Assembly (NCBI GenBank): GCA_014904845.1
Contig: MU119496.1
Span: 1-63,841 of the forward strand
Length of the DNA stretch: 63,841 bases
Source of the DNA: Acephala macrosclerotiorum
Lineage: Eukaryota; Ascomycota; Leotiomycetes; Helotiales; Mollisiaceae
Reading direction: 5' to 3'
The notes beneath the pieces were generated by a model. It was not told the origin of the DNA and did no database searches. It saw only the letters and a list, made by a program, of their open reading frames with translations. A program made the position numbers and the translations under genes. Shown one piece after another: positions 37,521 to 50,689 of this stretch. Positions within the stretch are counted from its first letter, which is position 1. The number at the start of each line of letters is the position of its first letter.

Positions 37521-38180
37521 AAATCGTTCGATAAAAACAAAATAATTTAATTCGTAATTGAATTCAAAAAACTAAATTTTAATATCGTTGAGAAATACGA
37601 ACAATTCGTCGTTGAACTTACTAAAAAAAGAAATTTACACGGAAACGATATTACGCGATCGATTAATTACTTTATAATATTCCACAATACGATTAATAGA
37701 CTTAAAATCATCGAATTACTTAATCGTCAATCAATTTACTATACAATATCGAGTACTACAATACAATCGAAACTACTTTCGATATTTACTAATATAAAAA
37801 CGTATTTGACGAACCGCTACGCATCAAACGTTTTCATAAACATTATAATCAATACTAGCGCCGTCCAACGATCGATTGTCGACGAAAATCAATACTTAAC
37901 TTTTTAACGAATTCGAAACGTCAAATTGAACGAATCTAAAATTGGAAAAACAATAATCAAATTTAAAATCGATAAAACTTTATCTTTTGAAACTATCGAT
38001 ATCGATACACTAATTGAACGTATTACATTTCACGTGATCCTAGTAAACGTACCTTTCCTATTGTACTTTCAAAATATAAACAAATTGCGAATTAAATTCG
38101 ATAATTTTAATAATATACTTATTCGAAATAAACGGCGTACGTCTATTATTAAAACGTTTAAATATTTTTAAATATTACTT
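37521..38180 (+). pseudogene. Protease region of family-1 Copia, copy 1
   Basis: An open stretch of 81 codons (37926-38171) carries the pattern GKTIIKF...FHVILVNVPFLLYFQNINKLRIKFDN. This is typical of the segment just after the aspartic protease in fungal Copia polyproteins. The protease core upstream (about 37600-37900) is too mutated for its DSGA-type motif to be read. Confidence 0.55.
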
Positions 38181-39020
38181 AATTTACTCAAAAATTTAAT
38201 TTATAGTAATTATAAGATTTCTATAACAAAAACTAGTTTTATTATTTATTATTTAATTGAAACAAAATTCAAACGATTGTACAAGTACTTCGAACATTTA
38301 TCGATCGTTAAATTCGCACGAGTATTAAAACATAAAAAACATTTTACGAATTTCAAAAAAATTAAAAAAATAACGAAATTCTATTAACAATACCAAATAA
38401 ATAATAAATCTCTCGATCGTTTCAAATTTACATTGTACAACGACTATAATTTTAATTATTTCATTTATTTAAACGTATTGTAAATCGACGGGAAATTAAT
38501 ACTTTAAATCGTAAACGAAATTACAATATTTTAAACCGCGAAATTTTTTATAAATATATCGACAAAAAAAGTATAAAACGTTTTTTGAGTGTATTAAATC
38601 GACGTTTACTTTGAATTATCGATATTTACTATTTATAATCTCGAAACGAATTTCAACTTTAAAGAATTTCGCGATAACGCTAAAAGTATAAATATCGATT
38701 TAAAGATTATATTAATAGAAACTCACAATTCGATTAATCTAATAAAAAAGTACTACACTTTATTGAAACGTGCGTATAATATACTATTTCGAGAATTTTT
38801 CGATTTGTAAAAAAAAAAGCGATTTCAAATAGTAATCAAAGTAATCAATAATACGACGAAATCGAACGATATTATTTTCATATTTTTTGTTTTCGACGTT
38901 TATTTTCAAATATTACAATAGAACGCGTTTATAGTATCAATTACCGTTAAAATTAAAGCGATAAAAAGTACAATAATCGCGATTCAAAAATGTTACGTTA
39001 CTCGTCAAATCAATAACGCT
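38181..39020 (+). pseudogene. Pre-integrase and integrase of family-1 Copia, copy 1
   Basis: At about 38260-38390 the HHCC-type pre-integrase segment is visible (YYLIETKFKRLYK...SIVKFARVLK). The integrase core follows: ETNFNFKEFRDNAKSIN, then ETHNSINLIKKYY and VIKVINNTTKSNDIIFIFFVF at about 38640-38900. The acidic D-D-E residues can only partly be read because of mutation. It would have joined the element cDNA to the chromosome. Confidence 0.65.
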
Positions 39021-39239
39021 TTATAGATAAAAAATAGTCCACGGAATTATTATTTGATCGATTTATTTCTAAATTCAAACGTATTTATTTAGAGAGAAAA
39101 CAAAAGATAAAGAAAATTGTATACGTTTTTAATAGTAAATAAAAAAATATATCAATTACAATTATCAAATAAATTAAAAAACTTTCGTAGTACTATAATA
39201 AAACTATTTTATTAAAACTTCGAGTAATTTGAAAAACAA

Positions 39240-40390
39240 TTAGAAAATTATTCATTAAAAAAAAACTTGTTAAAGAATTTAAACTTAAAATTAAACCTTT
39301 CTAAAAAGAGTTTAAAAACAAAAAAAAACATATTTAATTTATTTCACTCGATCGAGAAAATTTCATATACTTCGAAAAAAAATTCACGTCCATTTCGAAT
39401 TATAATAAAAATCCCTTTTTACGTTCCTAGTCTCGACGAATACATCTATATAACAATTTGCATAAATATAAAAGTTTTCAAAGTTTATTTAATCGAGAAA
39501 AAGACTAAAAATAAACAATTGTTTATAGACCTTCGCGCAAAAAAAAATATTATTATTTTAAACGATCTATTCGCAGTTTCTCGTAAAAAGAAAATTAATA
39601 AACTAATCGCGAAAAAAGTCTTTAAATTGATTTCCAATAACTCGAAAAAAATTGACAACCAACGAATCTTCGACTCAAAATTAATAAACGAGATCAAAAA
39701 CATAAAAACGATAACTCTATACGAGAAATCTCGTTTTATAATCCAAGTATTCAACGATAAAAACAAAAAAACAATACTAATTCAATCCCCGACCATTCAA
39801 CGCGTTAATCAACGAATTATCGTCGCTTTAATTCCATTTCTCAAATCCAAAGAAATCAATCTTTACTTAAAAAATATTATCCAAATATACGTGCAATTAA
39901 CAATTCCACTAGTACGTATTATCTTCGTCAAACCTTCGAAAGAAATAACGAATAAACTTCTATCGAACATCGTTTTTAAAGTGATTAAACCTTTTTACGA
40001 AGTTTCGAAAGCGGGAATGCACTAATATAAAACGTATAATATTTATTACAAAAACGAGTTTTCAATAGAATTTTTAATTTTCGATCTTTGTTTACTTATT
40101 ACGAAAAGTAATTATATTCCATTCGAGATAATCGATATACAAATCGACAATACGCTTATCCTAGAAAATCAAATTTTTATAGAACTAGAGAACTTTAAAC
40201 TGCAAAAGATCAAACTACTAATTAAATCTATAGAGTTTTTTACATCGAATATTTCTTTGTTGTTCAATGAATACAAATTAATAATAAATGAAATCGAAAA
40301 TAAAATTGTACTTTCACAAAAAAAGCAAAGTAAATACTTAGATTTAATTAATTCGAAATCAAATTCTTATAAATAAACGTACTTTGAATA
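39240..40390 (+). pseudogene. Reverse transcriptase of family-1 Copia, copy 1
   Basis: Contains the longest surviving frame, 252 codons (39267-40025). In order it shows the N-terminal block (SRKKKINKLIAKKVF, FDSKLINEIK, EKSRFIIQVFNDKNKK), the SPTIQRVNQR block, INLYLKNIIQIYVQ and FVKPSKE...KPFYEVSKAG. After a stop at 40023 the translation continues with IDNTLILENQIF, corresponding to the YVDD-like catalytic region but with altered residues. It is similar to fungal Ty1/Copia RT and is inactivated by RIP. Confidence 0.8.
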
Positions 40391-41093
40391 ACGTACTCGA
40401 AAAGTATATATTAATTCTATTTACTAATCGGAAATTGCGTACGATATATCGATAGCAACTCAATATTAATATCTCGAAAAAGAACAAATTGTAGCGTTGA
40501 ATAAGCGACTACAATAGCAAATAAACAATCTCGATTATAAACTTCGATTCTTTTATTTGAATTTATATTCAACGAAATTTTTCGTTTTTGTGAACGATTT
40601 TTTTACTATGAATGAAAATCTCAATTCGTAGATCGAATATATCGTCGTTTTTGGTAATAAAACTTATAGCGATAAACAATTCGACTTGTGAAACAATTTA
40701 CTCCATTGGAATTCAACGAAGTACAAAAGAATTACTCGTATTGTTTTAACTTCTGAACTATATACAATGATAATAAAAATCGACATAGAAATCTCGATTT
40801 CTATTATTCTTAATCTTATTATAAAACGACTCGAGTTGAATTTAGTTTTCGTAATTATTTGCATCGATTTCTTCTTTTTTTACGAGTATATAATCAAGTT
40901 CGACACTACCAAGAAAAAGCGTCTTATAATTGATATTATAATCATTAAACAATCGTATAAACGCAAAGAACTTTCGAAGATTCAATAAATTACTAAAAAT
41001 AGTAATTCAATTGATATTATAATTAAATCTAATACTAATAAAGTATTTAAATCGTTCGTTAGTACTAATCGCTTTAATATCAAAGTACAGAAA
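40391..41093 (+). pseudogene. RNase H of family-1 Copia, copy 1
   Basis: The frame continues with ALNKRLQ...QINNLDYKLRF, then a 73-codon open stretch (40767-40988). That stretch carries VIICIDFF (the catalytic TDS position altered), FDTTKKKRLIIDIIIIKQSYKRKELSKIQ and the terminal STNRFNIKVQK up to about 41093. Stops are RIP type. It would have removed the RNA template strand. Confidence 0.7.
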
Positions 41094-41473
41094 TAAATAC
41101 AATATTTCGAAGTTTAGAAATCAATCAATGAAAGTGAAAATAATAAAAAAAGCGATCGTTAAAAAGAATAATATTGGAAAGAAAAACGTATAATTATTAT
41201 TTTAATGTTTTTAGTGTTTTTCGATATTTTCAGTGTTTTTGAGAACAGGGCTTTCGATTGGCTCAGAGGTTATAAACATTGGGTTTAAAGGAATTCTCTC
41301 AAGTTTAATCTGATCAATCAAGTATTACAATACGTGACGGCAATTGGTTCACGATCAAATTTCCTTCTAGTATTTGGTAGCGGGATAGTGCATTAGTAAT
41401 CGCGGTAGTACTCTTTTCTATATCTGGTTTACGAGTTGAAAAGAGTATCTTCTCTCAAAAAAAGAATTACCAA
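41094..41473 (+). other. 3' untranslated region and polypurine tract of family-1 copy 1
   Basis: Noncoding and clearly less RIPed than the coding part (e.g. 41245-41440 keeps many CpA and TpG). It ends with aaaaaaagaattaccaa directly before the 3' LTR, a probable polypurine tract. Confidence 0.6.
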
Positions 41474-41702
41474 TGTCAGTTCAATTATATGATCGTTTAA
41501 ACGATCGACTAAATAATTTTAACTATAATCTTTATTGCCCTTGACAATAGTTGCCCTAGTATCCATTTTTTAATCTTACGTTTACTCTATTTAATTATAT
41601 AAATAGAAAGATGCCCCTTCTGAGAAAAAGCAAACAAAATTAAATTATTAATACTAGACTAAAATCTTAGTGTTTCGTAATTTGTCCTCGAATGTTCCAA
41701 TA
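41474..41702 (+). repeat. 3' LTR of family-1 copy 1
   Basis: 229 bp, begins TGTCAGTTC, ends TGTTCCAATA. It is more RIPed than the 5' LTR. The 16-bp palindrome has become gatcgtttaaacgatc, with both halves changed so that it remains perfectly palindromic. Followed by the AATAT target-site duplication. Confidence 0.9.
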
Positions 41703-43263
41703 AATATTTTAATAATAAATCTAATTGAATCTTTTGAAATTAATCGAAAAATATTTATAAATATTTCAATTTAATTTTTATTAAATTAATCGTAATAATT
41801 TTCATTGAAATTATTTTTCTTTATAAAAACATATATAATTAGCGATTTTTTTTAATCTCGAAATAAATTTTTATTATTATTATTAATATAATAAAATCGA
41901 AATTTTTTTTTAAAAGTTTATTGAAATAAAACGCGTTTATACGTTTTATAAAACTAATAAAAAATATTTTATTGTATTAATTTTAAAATAATTCGATTTT
42001 ATTACAATAATTATAAAAAATCGACAATTTGCGATTAAAAATATTATATAATTCTTTATTATACTTCTTATTATCGATATAAATCTTTATTAAATTTGTA
42101 AACAATTTAATAAAAATACTCTATAAATTATTATATTAATTCGATTACTATTGAAAAAATTACTAATAAATATATTAAATATTTTATATTATATTAAACA
42201 AATTCGTATTTATAAAAAAAATTGCAATAAAAAAAATATAAAAAATATTCGTAGAAATAATCGTATTTATAATAAAAAAATTCGTACTAGTAATTGAAAT
42301 TATAAAAATAATTATATTTTAATTATTAAATACTAATATTAAAATACTTTGATTTACTAATTAAATTAATCGATTTTATTGAGAAAAAAATTTCTATTTT
42401 TTAATTAATCGATAATTTTTATTTATATTTATTTATAAAACTTTTTTTATTAAAATTTTTTTTTCAAATTATTAATAATAAACTTTTTATTTTTCGATAT
42501 TTAAATTTCGTAAATACGTAAAAAGTTTTATAAACAGCGTATAAAATCTTTGTATATTAAACGTAAAATTTTTTACGAGTAATTCTCAAAGTTTTTTTTT
42601 AAAAGTATTTCTATAAATTACAATTAAAGTATTTTTTTTTTTTTATATATTTTAAAGCGATAAAAAATATATTTATTTAATATTATTTTATTGAGATTTT
42701 TATTGTTTATAGAATCGAAATTTTTTTTCTATTTATTTTTATCGTAAAAAAATTTAATTTTAAACAAATTTACTATTTTAAAAAATAATTATATAATAAA
42801 TAATAAAAAAATTGAAAATTTTAATTTGAATTCGAATAAATATTATTATTAATATTTATACGCTTTTAATCAAATAACGAGTAAAAACGTAAAAAAAAAT
42901 TTGAGAATTCGTTTTTAATATAAATTCGAGTAAATTAATACAAACTTAAAATCGCTTTTATATTCTTTTATTCGTTTTTCGTAAACGTTATTATTTTGTA
43001 TAGTAAACGCAAACTTAAAAAATAGATACAAATTTAAAATTACTCTCGTATTATTCTCTTTAAATTTTTAATAATCTCGATATTTTTAACGCGTTTTTAT
43101 AAGAGAATTCTTATAGATTTTTATTTTTTCGAAAATATATTAATTATTTTAAGTATTTTCTTACAAAAAAAAACTATTTAAAGAATTTTTTTTTTTTTAT
43201 AAATTAATCTCTTTTAAATAGAAATTTAATTATTTTATAATTAATTAAATAACTATTAATTAG

Positions 43264-43472
43264 TATTAATATTACTAAAAATACTTATTATTAATAATAA
43301 ATTAAAAACGAAATAAACAAATAAATTAAATGATTTATTGATTGATTATAAAATTCTAAATCTAGTAAACGCGCAAAAATTGAAAAATATAATCTCAATT
43401 TTAGCGCAAGCGGCGCTAGTCCCGATCTGGCCTAGTACCGCACGTGACTACTAAACTAATATTGTATTTACA
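43264..43472 (-). repeat. 5' LTR of copy B
   Basis: 209 bp, the partner of 30844-31051, starting TATTAATATT (TG changed to TA) and ending GTATTTACA on the plus strand. The core agcgcaagcggcgctagtcc is conserved. Confidence 0.8.
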
Positions 43473-45169
43473 ATATATATATATATAAAATTAATATAAA
43501 ATAAAAAATAAATTCAAATAATAAATTATTTATTATAAATTGAAAATATTTATTATATTATAAAACAATAATAAAAAATATAAAAAATAAATAAAAATGA
43601 ATAATTTAAAAAAAAATTATATATTTTTTTTATTTTATAAATTTTATAAAATTATTTTATTTTTATTTAAATTTTTAAAATTTTTATTAAAATAAATATA
43701 TTATTATTTTAAAAATTAAAAATTGTATTATTAAAAATATTATAATTGTTTTTTTTTAAACGTTAAAAACGTATATTAATAAATATAAAAAACTTTATTA
43801 TAATATAATTATAATAATATATTATATTATAATATTTTTATAATTTTAATAAAATAATATATTTTAATTATATAATTTATTATAATTACAATTATTTTTA
43901 ATAAAAAATAATACTTTAAAATTTTTAAATAAAAAAAATAAAAAAAAAAATTTATTATTATAATTTAATATAAAATCGATATTTCGATTATTTTTTAAAA
44001 ATATTAATTTTTTAATTTTTTAAAAATTATATATTTTAATTATATAATATATTATAATTATAATAAGTTTTTATTAAATTTAATTTTATTTTTATTAATA
44101 ACGTATTTAAAATATTATAAATTTTTTATTATTATTATTATTATTATTATTTTATTATTATTATTAATATTTTATTTATTTATTATAAAATATTTTAAAT
44201 TTTTAAAATATATTAAAATATTAATATTAAAATAATATTTTTACGAAAAAAAAATATTTAATATAAAATAAAATATTATAATATTTAAATAATATAATAT
44301 TTTTATTATAAATATTTTTCGTATAATTAAACGTATATTTTAATTTTAAAATAAAAAAAACGATTTTTCACGAAATTCAAAAAATAAATAAACGACGAAA
44401 AATAAATTGAAAATTTTTATTAATTAAAAAAAAATATAACGCGTATTAATACACGTTTTAATAAATTCGAACGACGAATTAATTATATTATTTTTAATAT
44501 CGTTATTATATTTATAAATAATAAATTAAATATTAAAAACAAAAAATTAAATATTTTTATTAATATAAAAACTAATAAAAATATTAAAAGTTTTTTTAAA
44601 ATTTTAAAATTTTTAATAAAGTTTATTAATATGTTTTTTTAATAAATAAATCTTTTTTTATTTAATTAATTTATAAATATTAATTATTTTTAAAATATTT
44701 AAAATTCGTTTTAATCGAATTAAAATTAATTAAAAACAAATTTTAAAATTCGTTTAAAAAATATTTATATTTTGCGTTTTATTAATATAAAATAAAAAAT
44801 ATTAAATATAATTTTAATATTATAAATATTATTATATTAATATTATTTTATATATTAATTATATTAAAATTATTAAATTAAATAATAAATCTTATATTTG
44901 TTTATATATATTTATTAAATTATTTTTATTTTATATATTAAAAAAATTAAAAATTATAATTTTTTATAAAAATAATAAATATTAATTCATTTTATAAAAT
45001 AAATTAAAATAAATATATAAAAAATACGAATTTTAATTTTTGATATTTTTTAATATTTAATAAGTTTTTTATTAATTTATTTATTTTTAATTATTTATTT
45101 AATAATTTGTCTTTTTTTTTTTACGATTTAATTTAATTTAATTATATAAATTACATTTTAATACATTAT
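43473..45169. repeat. RIP-degraded AT-rich block 4
   Basis: Heavily RIPed DNA between copies B and D, with an AT dinucleotide run just after 43473 and an ATT array near 44130-44165. No domain is recognised. Confidence 0.6.
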
Positions 45170-48010
45170 ATCGAAATAAATATTATATAATATTTACGTA
45201 CGATTTAAAATCGCATATAATTAATATTATTTTATTTTTATTTTCGAAATAAAATTTTTATATTTCGAGTTTCGTTTTTTAAATAATTTTAATCAATTAT
45301 AAATTAATACGTATATTAAAATTCAAAGTAAAATTTTACGTGTTTTTAAATCGTTTTATTAATAAATTTAATATTTTTAATATAATATTAATATTAATTA
45401 ATAATTGTTTTCAAATACGAATTAATAAAAATTTACTCAAAAAAAAATTAAATTGTAAAATATAAACTTCGATATAAAATAGTACTAAAAAAAATCGATA
45501 TTACGTTTTTAAATATTATCGAATTACAAAAAAATTTTATTATTTTTTTCGTAGAAATAAAATTTTAACGTTTTTTCGATTTTTAAAAACTTGAAAAAAT
45601 TAATTATAAAAAAATTCGTATTTTTAAATAATTAATTCAAGTTTATATTTATTACATAAAATAAAATCGTTTATAAACTCGAAGAAAATAATAATTGTTT
45701 ATATTCGATGAAAAACATTATTCGATTTCAAGTTTTATTTAAAATAATATTTATTTATTTTTTTATTTCGATTAAATTTATTTATTTTTTACAATTTCAA
45801 ATTAATCGATTAATTGTACAATTGTATTATTTTATGATTACATAAAACGTTTACGTTTATTTACTTTTTTATTCGTTTTATTATTCGTTTTAAATCGTTT
45901 ATAAAAATCAATTATTTATAAAATATTTATAGAGTTTTTATAAAACATTTAAAGTATTTATATAACGATTAAATAAAATTATCGATAAAATATATTTATA
46001 TATTTATTACTTGATTAAAAACTACGAAAATACTATAATACTTTCGAGAATTATATTTTTTCGATTATTCGAATTAAATACGAATAATAATCAAAATAAT
46101 TAAAATATAAATATAATAAAACAAAATAGAAAAAAAAACTCGATTTTACGAAAAACGATATTAAAAAAAAGCAAATAAACGAATACATTATATATATAAT
46201 AAAGTTTTATAAAAAAAAATTATATAAATAATTTTTTTTAAAAATATTTAAAAGAAAACTTTTAAAAGTTTATTAAGAAAATATTGAAATTAATAAATAA
46301 AAAATTTATACGAAAATTCAAAATTTTTTTACGAGTTTATAAAGTTTACGTAATCAAAAATAAACAGTTTATTATTGAAAAATTAAAAAAAATTATTAAT
46401 AAAAAAAATATTATAAATAAATTATAAAATATATATATATATATTTATATAAAAAAAATTTCTATTTTTAATATTATTTAAATAATATTTAAAATAAATT
46501 TAATTATAAACTAAATATGATTTTTTAAAGTAATTTATTTTTACCAATATAAGATTTTTAATTTTTAAACGTTCAATTTCAAAATATTCAATTTTTAAAT
46601 ATTTAATTTTCAAATCGACAATTTTACTAATTAATATACTAATAAAATAATTTATAAAATTAAAAAAATGTAAATTTTAAATAGAATATTTAATCGAATA
46701 ATAATTTTCAATATAATAGTTTTTAATTATTATAAAATACATCGATTAAATTATTTATAGATTTAATAAAAATATATATTAATAATAATAAAAAATACGA
46801 CGAAAAATTGTTCGATATTTTTAATATTAAATTGTAAATTTTTTACGATTCTTATTTTAAAATTAAATTACTAAAAAATCAATATAATAAAATATTTTAT
46901 ATTATATTTATAAATTGTACGAATTTATTTTATTATAATAAAATAATAAAAAAAAATTATAATTTTATAATAATAATAAATATAATTTAAATATATTTTA
47001 AAACGAACGAAAATCGATAATTATATATATTTTTATAAAAAGAAATTACGTTATTACGAATTATTGTAATCAATTAATCGAAAATTAAATTAAAATATTT
47101 TTAATTATTTTTCGATTAATTTTAATAAATTTAATATAGTTTATTTAATAAATATTATACAAAGTATAATTTTCGAGATCAAATTATTAACGTTTATTAA
47201 AACGTTAAAAAATGTAATTTTATATTCTATAAATTTATAAATACGTTTAAAAGTATTTATATTAAATTACAATTAATAATCGATATTGTAATACGTTTAC
47301 AAAAAATATAATAATATAATAATAATCTCGATCGCAATTTTTAAGAAAATTAAAAAAATTAAAATAAAATCGATTAAATATACGAAAAATGCGATAAAAA
47401 AACGTAAATATAAAATAATTTCAATTTTTCGATTTTTTCGATTCGATAAAAAAAATAAAAAAAAATTTCAAAATCGTAATAATTATCGTATAAATCGCGA
47501 ATATAAAAAGAAATTTTATTAAAAAAAATATTATATTTATAATAAATTTAATTATTAATCGATAAAAAATATAATAAAAAAACGATAATAAATATATTTC
47601 AAATTTTAATAATATGTTTAATATATTATTAATCGCGATATTATAATAATTTATTATTAAAAATTTTTTTATTGAATATAAAAATATAAAAAATCTCTCG
47701 AAAAACGATAAAATCGAAAAAATCGATTAATTATTAATAAATATAAAAATAAAAAACAAAAATAAATTTTATTTTATTAAATTTAAAAAAATTAATAATA
47801 TTTAAACGATAATTATTTTAAATTATTAATTTATTCGTTATATTATTACGAAAAAAAAAATATTCAATTTATTTTTATAATAATTTAATAAAAATTTAAT
47901 ATTTATATTCGAAAATCGTTATTCGTTTAAAACTTTTTAAAGAATTATATTAAATAATAAAATCGTAAAAATATTAATAATCGATTAATTACAATTTTAA
48001 ATACTATAAA
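45170..48010 (+). mobile_element. Family-2 Copia copy D, left part (LTR to gag/protease), RIPed
   Basis: Read in reverse complement it aligns with copies A and B: 45170-45240 with the family-2 LTR end, and about 47080-47300 with 20480-20700 and 35180-35375. Near 48010 it matches sequence around 34536 of copy B. It is interrupted there by the family-1 copy 2 and resumes at 54342. Gag-like, Lys/Arg-rich translation is seen near 47330-47560. Plus-strand orientation, the opposite of A and B. Confidence 0.6.
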
Positions 48011-48239
48011 TATTAAAACGTTCGAGAACAAATCACGAAACACTAAAATTTTAATCTAATATCAATAATTCAATTCTGTTTGTTTCTTCTCAAAAGAAGT
48101 ATCTCTCTATCTATATAATTAAACAGAGTAAACGTAAGATTAAAAAGTGGACGCTAGAGCAATTATTACTAAAAGCAATAGAAATCATAATTAAGATCAT
48201 TTAATCGATCGTTTAAATAATCACATGATTGAATCGATA
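48011..48239 (-). repeat. 3' LTR of family-1 copy 2
   Basis: 229 bp. Its starting TG has become TA on the minus strand (TATCGATTC). The palindrome is damaged on one side only (gatcgtttaaataatc). The polypurine tract before it on the minus strand is aaaaaaagaattgccag. Confidence 0.88.
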
Positions 48240-48599
48240 CTGGCAATTCTTTTTTTGAAAAAAAACGCTTCTTTCAACTCGTAAATCAAATACAAGGGAG
48301 AGTACTACTGCGATTACCAACGCGCTATTCCGCTATCAAATACTAAAAGGAAATCTGATCGTGAATTAATCGCCGTCACGTGTTGTAATATTTGATCGAT
48401 CAGATCAAACTTGAAAGAATTCTTTTAAACCCGGTATTTATAACTTTCGAGTCAATTGAAAATTCTATTCTCGAAAACATTGAAAATATCGAAAAACACT
48501 AAAAACATTAAAATAATTACTATACGTCTCTTTTTTTAGTGTTATTTTTTTTAATGATTATTTTTTTTATTATTTTCGTTTTCGTCGATTAATTTCTGA

Positions 48600-49200
48600 G
48601 CTTTAGAACGTTGTACTTATTTCTGTACTTTAATATTAAAGCGATTGATATTAACGAGCGATTCAAGTGTTTTATTAGCGTTGGATTTGATTATAATATT
48701 AATTGGATTATTATTTTTAATAATCCATTGAATCTTCGAAAATTCTTTGCGTTTATACGATTGTTTAATAATTATAATATCAATCATAAGACGCTTTTCT
48801 TTGGTAGTATCGAGTTTGATTATATATTCGTAGAAAGAGAAAAAATCGATACAAATGATTACAAGAATTGAGTTCAATTCAAATCATTTCATAATAAAAT
48901 CAAAAATAATAAAAATCGAAATTTTTATATCGATTTCTATTGTTATTGCGTATAACTCAAAAACTAAAATAGTACGAGTAATTCTCTTGCATTTCATTGA
49001 ATTCCAATGAAATAAATTGCTTTACAAATCGAATTATTTATCGCTATAAGTCTCATTACTAAAAACGATAATATATTCGATTTACGAATTGAAGTTTTCA
49101 TTCATAGTAAAGAAACCGTTTACAAAGACAAAGAATTTCATTGAATGTAAATTTAAATAAAAAAATCAAAGTCTACGATCGAGATTATTTATCTACTATT
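48600..49200 (-). pseudogene. RNase H of family-1 Copia, copy 2
   Basis: An 86-codon open stretch (48617-48877) carries VIICIDFFSFYEYIIKLDTT, then EKRLMIDIIIIKQSYKRKEF, IIKSNANKTLESL and the terminal NRFNIKVQK. It is better preserved than copy 1 here (KRLM retained). Upstream it is interrupted by RIP stops. Confidence 0.7.
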
Positions 49201-49319
49201 ATAATCGTTTATTCAACGCTACAATTTGCTTCTTTTCGAGATATTAATATTGAATTACCGTCGATATATTGTACGCAGTTTTCGATTAGTAAATAAAACT
49301 AATATATATTCTTCGAGTA

Positions 49320-50460
49320 CGTTACTCGAGATACGTCTATTTATAGAAGTTTAATTTCGAATCAATCAAATTTAAGCGCTTATTTTATTCTTTTTACGAA
49401 AGTACAATTCCATTTCCGGTTTTATTTATTATTAACTTGTATCCGTTAAATAGTAAAAAAGTATTCGACGTAAAAAACTCTATAAACTTAACTAATAGTT
49501 TAATCTTTTACAGTTTAAAGTTTTCTAGTTCTACAAAGGTCTAATTTTTCAAGATAAGCGTATCGTCGATTTGTATATCGATTATTTCGAATAAAATATA
49601 GTTACTCTTTGTAATAAATAGACAGAAATCGAAAATTGAAAGTTCTATCGAGAGTTTGTTTCTGTAGTAAATACTATACGTTCTATACTAGTGCATTTTC
49701 GCTTTCGAGACTCCGTAAAAAGATTTAACCACTTTGAAAACGACGTTCAATAGAAACTCATCCGTTATTTCTTTTAAAGACTTGACGAAAATAATACGTA
49801 CTAATAAAATTGTTGATTGTACGTATATTTGAGTAATATCTCTCAAATAAAAACTGATTTCTTTGAATTTGAGAAATAAAATTAAAACGACGATAATTCG
49901 TTGATTAACGCACTAAATAATCGAAAATTGAATTAATATTGTTTTCTTGTTTTCATCGTTAAATACTTAAATCACAAAACGAGATTTCTCGTATAAAATT
50001 ACCGTTTTCATACTTTTGACCTCGTTTACTAGTTTTGAGTCGAAAATTCGTTGATTACTAATTTTCTTCGAATTATTAAAAATCAACTCAAAAACTCTTT
50101 TCGCGATTAGTCTATCAATTTCTTTTCTACGAGAAACTGCGAATGAATCGCTTGGAATAATAATAATTTCTTTTGCGCGAAAGTCTATAAACAATTGTTT
50201 ATTTCTAGTTTTTTTCTCGATCAAATAAACTTCGAAAACTTTTACATTTATACAAATTGTTATATAAATATATTCGTCGAAATTGGAAACGTAAAAAGAA
50301 ATTTCTATCGCAATTCGAAATAAGTATAAATTTTCTTTCGAAATATACGAAGTTTTTCCAATCGAGCGAAATAAATCAAATATATTTTTCTTTATTCTCG
50401 AATTTTTTCTAGAGAAATTTGATTTTAAATTTAAATCCTTTGACAAGTTTTCTTTTAATA
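49320..50460 (-). pseudogene. Reverse transcriptase of family-1 Copia, copy 2
   Basis: The open stretch 49967-50446 (159 codons) holds the RT N-terminus, including the AVSRRKEIDRLIAKRVFELI block and FDSKLVNEVK...YEKSRFVI. A RIP stop then interrupts it, and the remaining RT lies in broken frames down to about 49320. Residues differ from copy 1 at many G/A and C/T positions, showing independent mutation. Confidence 0.75.
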
Positions 50461-50689
50461 AATAATCTTCTGATTATTTTTTGAATTATTCGAAATCTTA
50501 ATAAAATAATTTTACCGTAATACTACGAAAACTTCTTAATCCATTTAACAATTGTAATTAATATATTTCTCTATTTATTATCAAAAGCGTATACAATCCT
50601 TTTCATCTTTTGTTTTCTCTTCAAATAAACACGTTTAAATTTAAAAATAGATCAATCAAATAATAATTCTATAGACTATTTCTTATTTG

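Larger units (their letters stand above)
35376..41702 (+). mobile_element. Full-length Copia retrotransposon, family 1, copy 1
   Basis: 6327 bp, with 229-bp LTRs at both ends and a perfect 5-bp target-site duplication AATAT (35371-35375 and 41703-41707). The order is gag, protease, integrase, RT, RNase H, as in Pseudoviridae-type Copia elements. RIP is moderate: many CAA/CAG/TGG codons are stops, but domains are easily read. It is inserted in copy B, in the opposite orientation. Both host parts on either side continue an alignment to copy A (35375 and 41703 are adjacent there, at about 20640). Confidence 0.9.
30844..43472 (-). mobile_element. Copia element, family 2, copy B (minus strand), split by a nested family-1 Copia
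   Basis: Bounded by direct repeats of 208 and 209 bp (30844-31051 and 43264-43472). Removing the nested element (35376-41702) leaves about 6.3 kb, a normal Copia size. Minus-strand pol remnants are in Copia order: integrase (about 33480-33730), RT (about 32640-32900 and downstream) and RNase H (about 31450-32000). Gag would lie between 43263 and about 34500 and is where the nested element landed. The outer flanks, atatt and atata, agree at 4 of 5 positions and may be a mutated target-site duplication. Confidence 0.75.

Noticed and set aside
39485..39766. 93-codon minus-strand frame inside the RT region
   Set aside because: Antisense shadow of the recognised reverse transcriptase frame.
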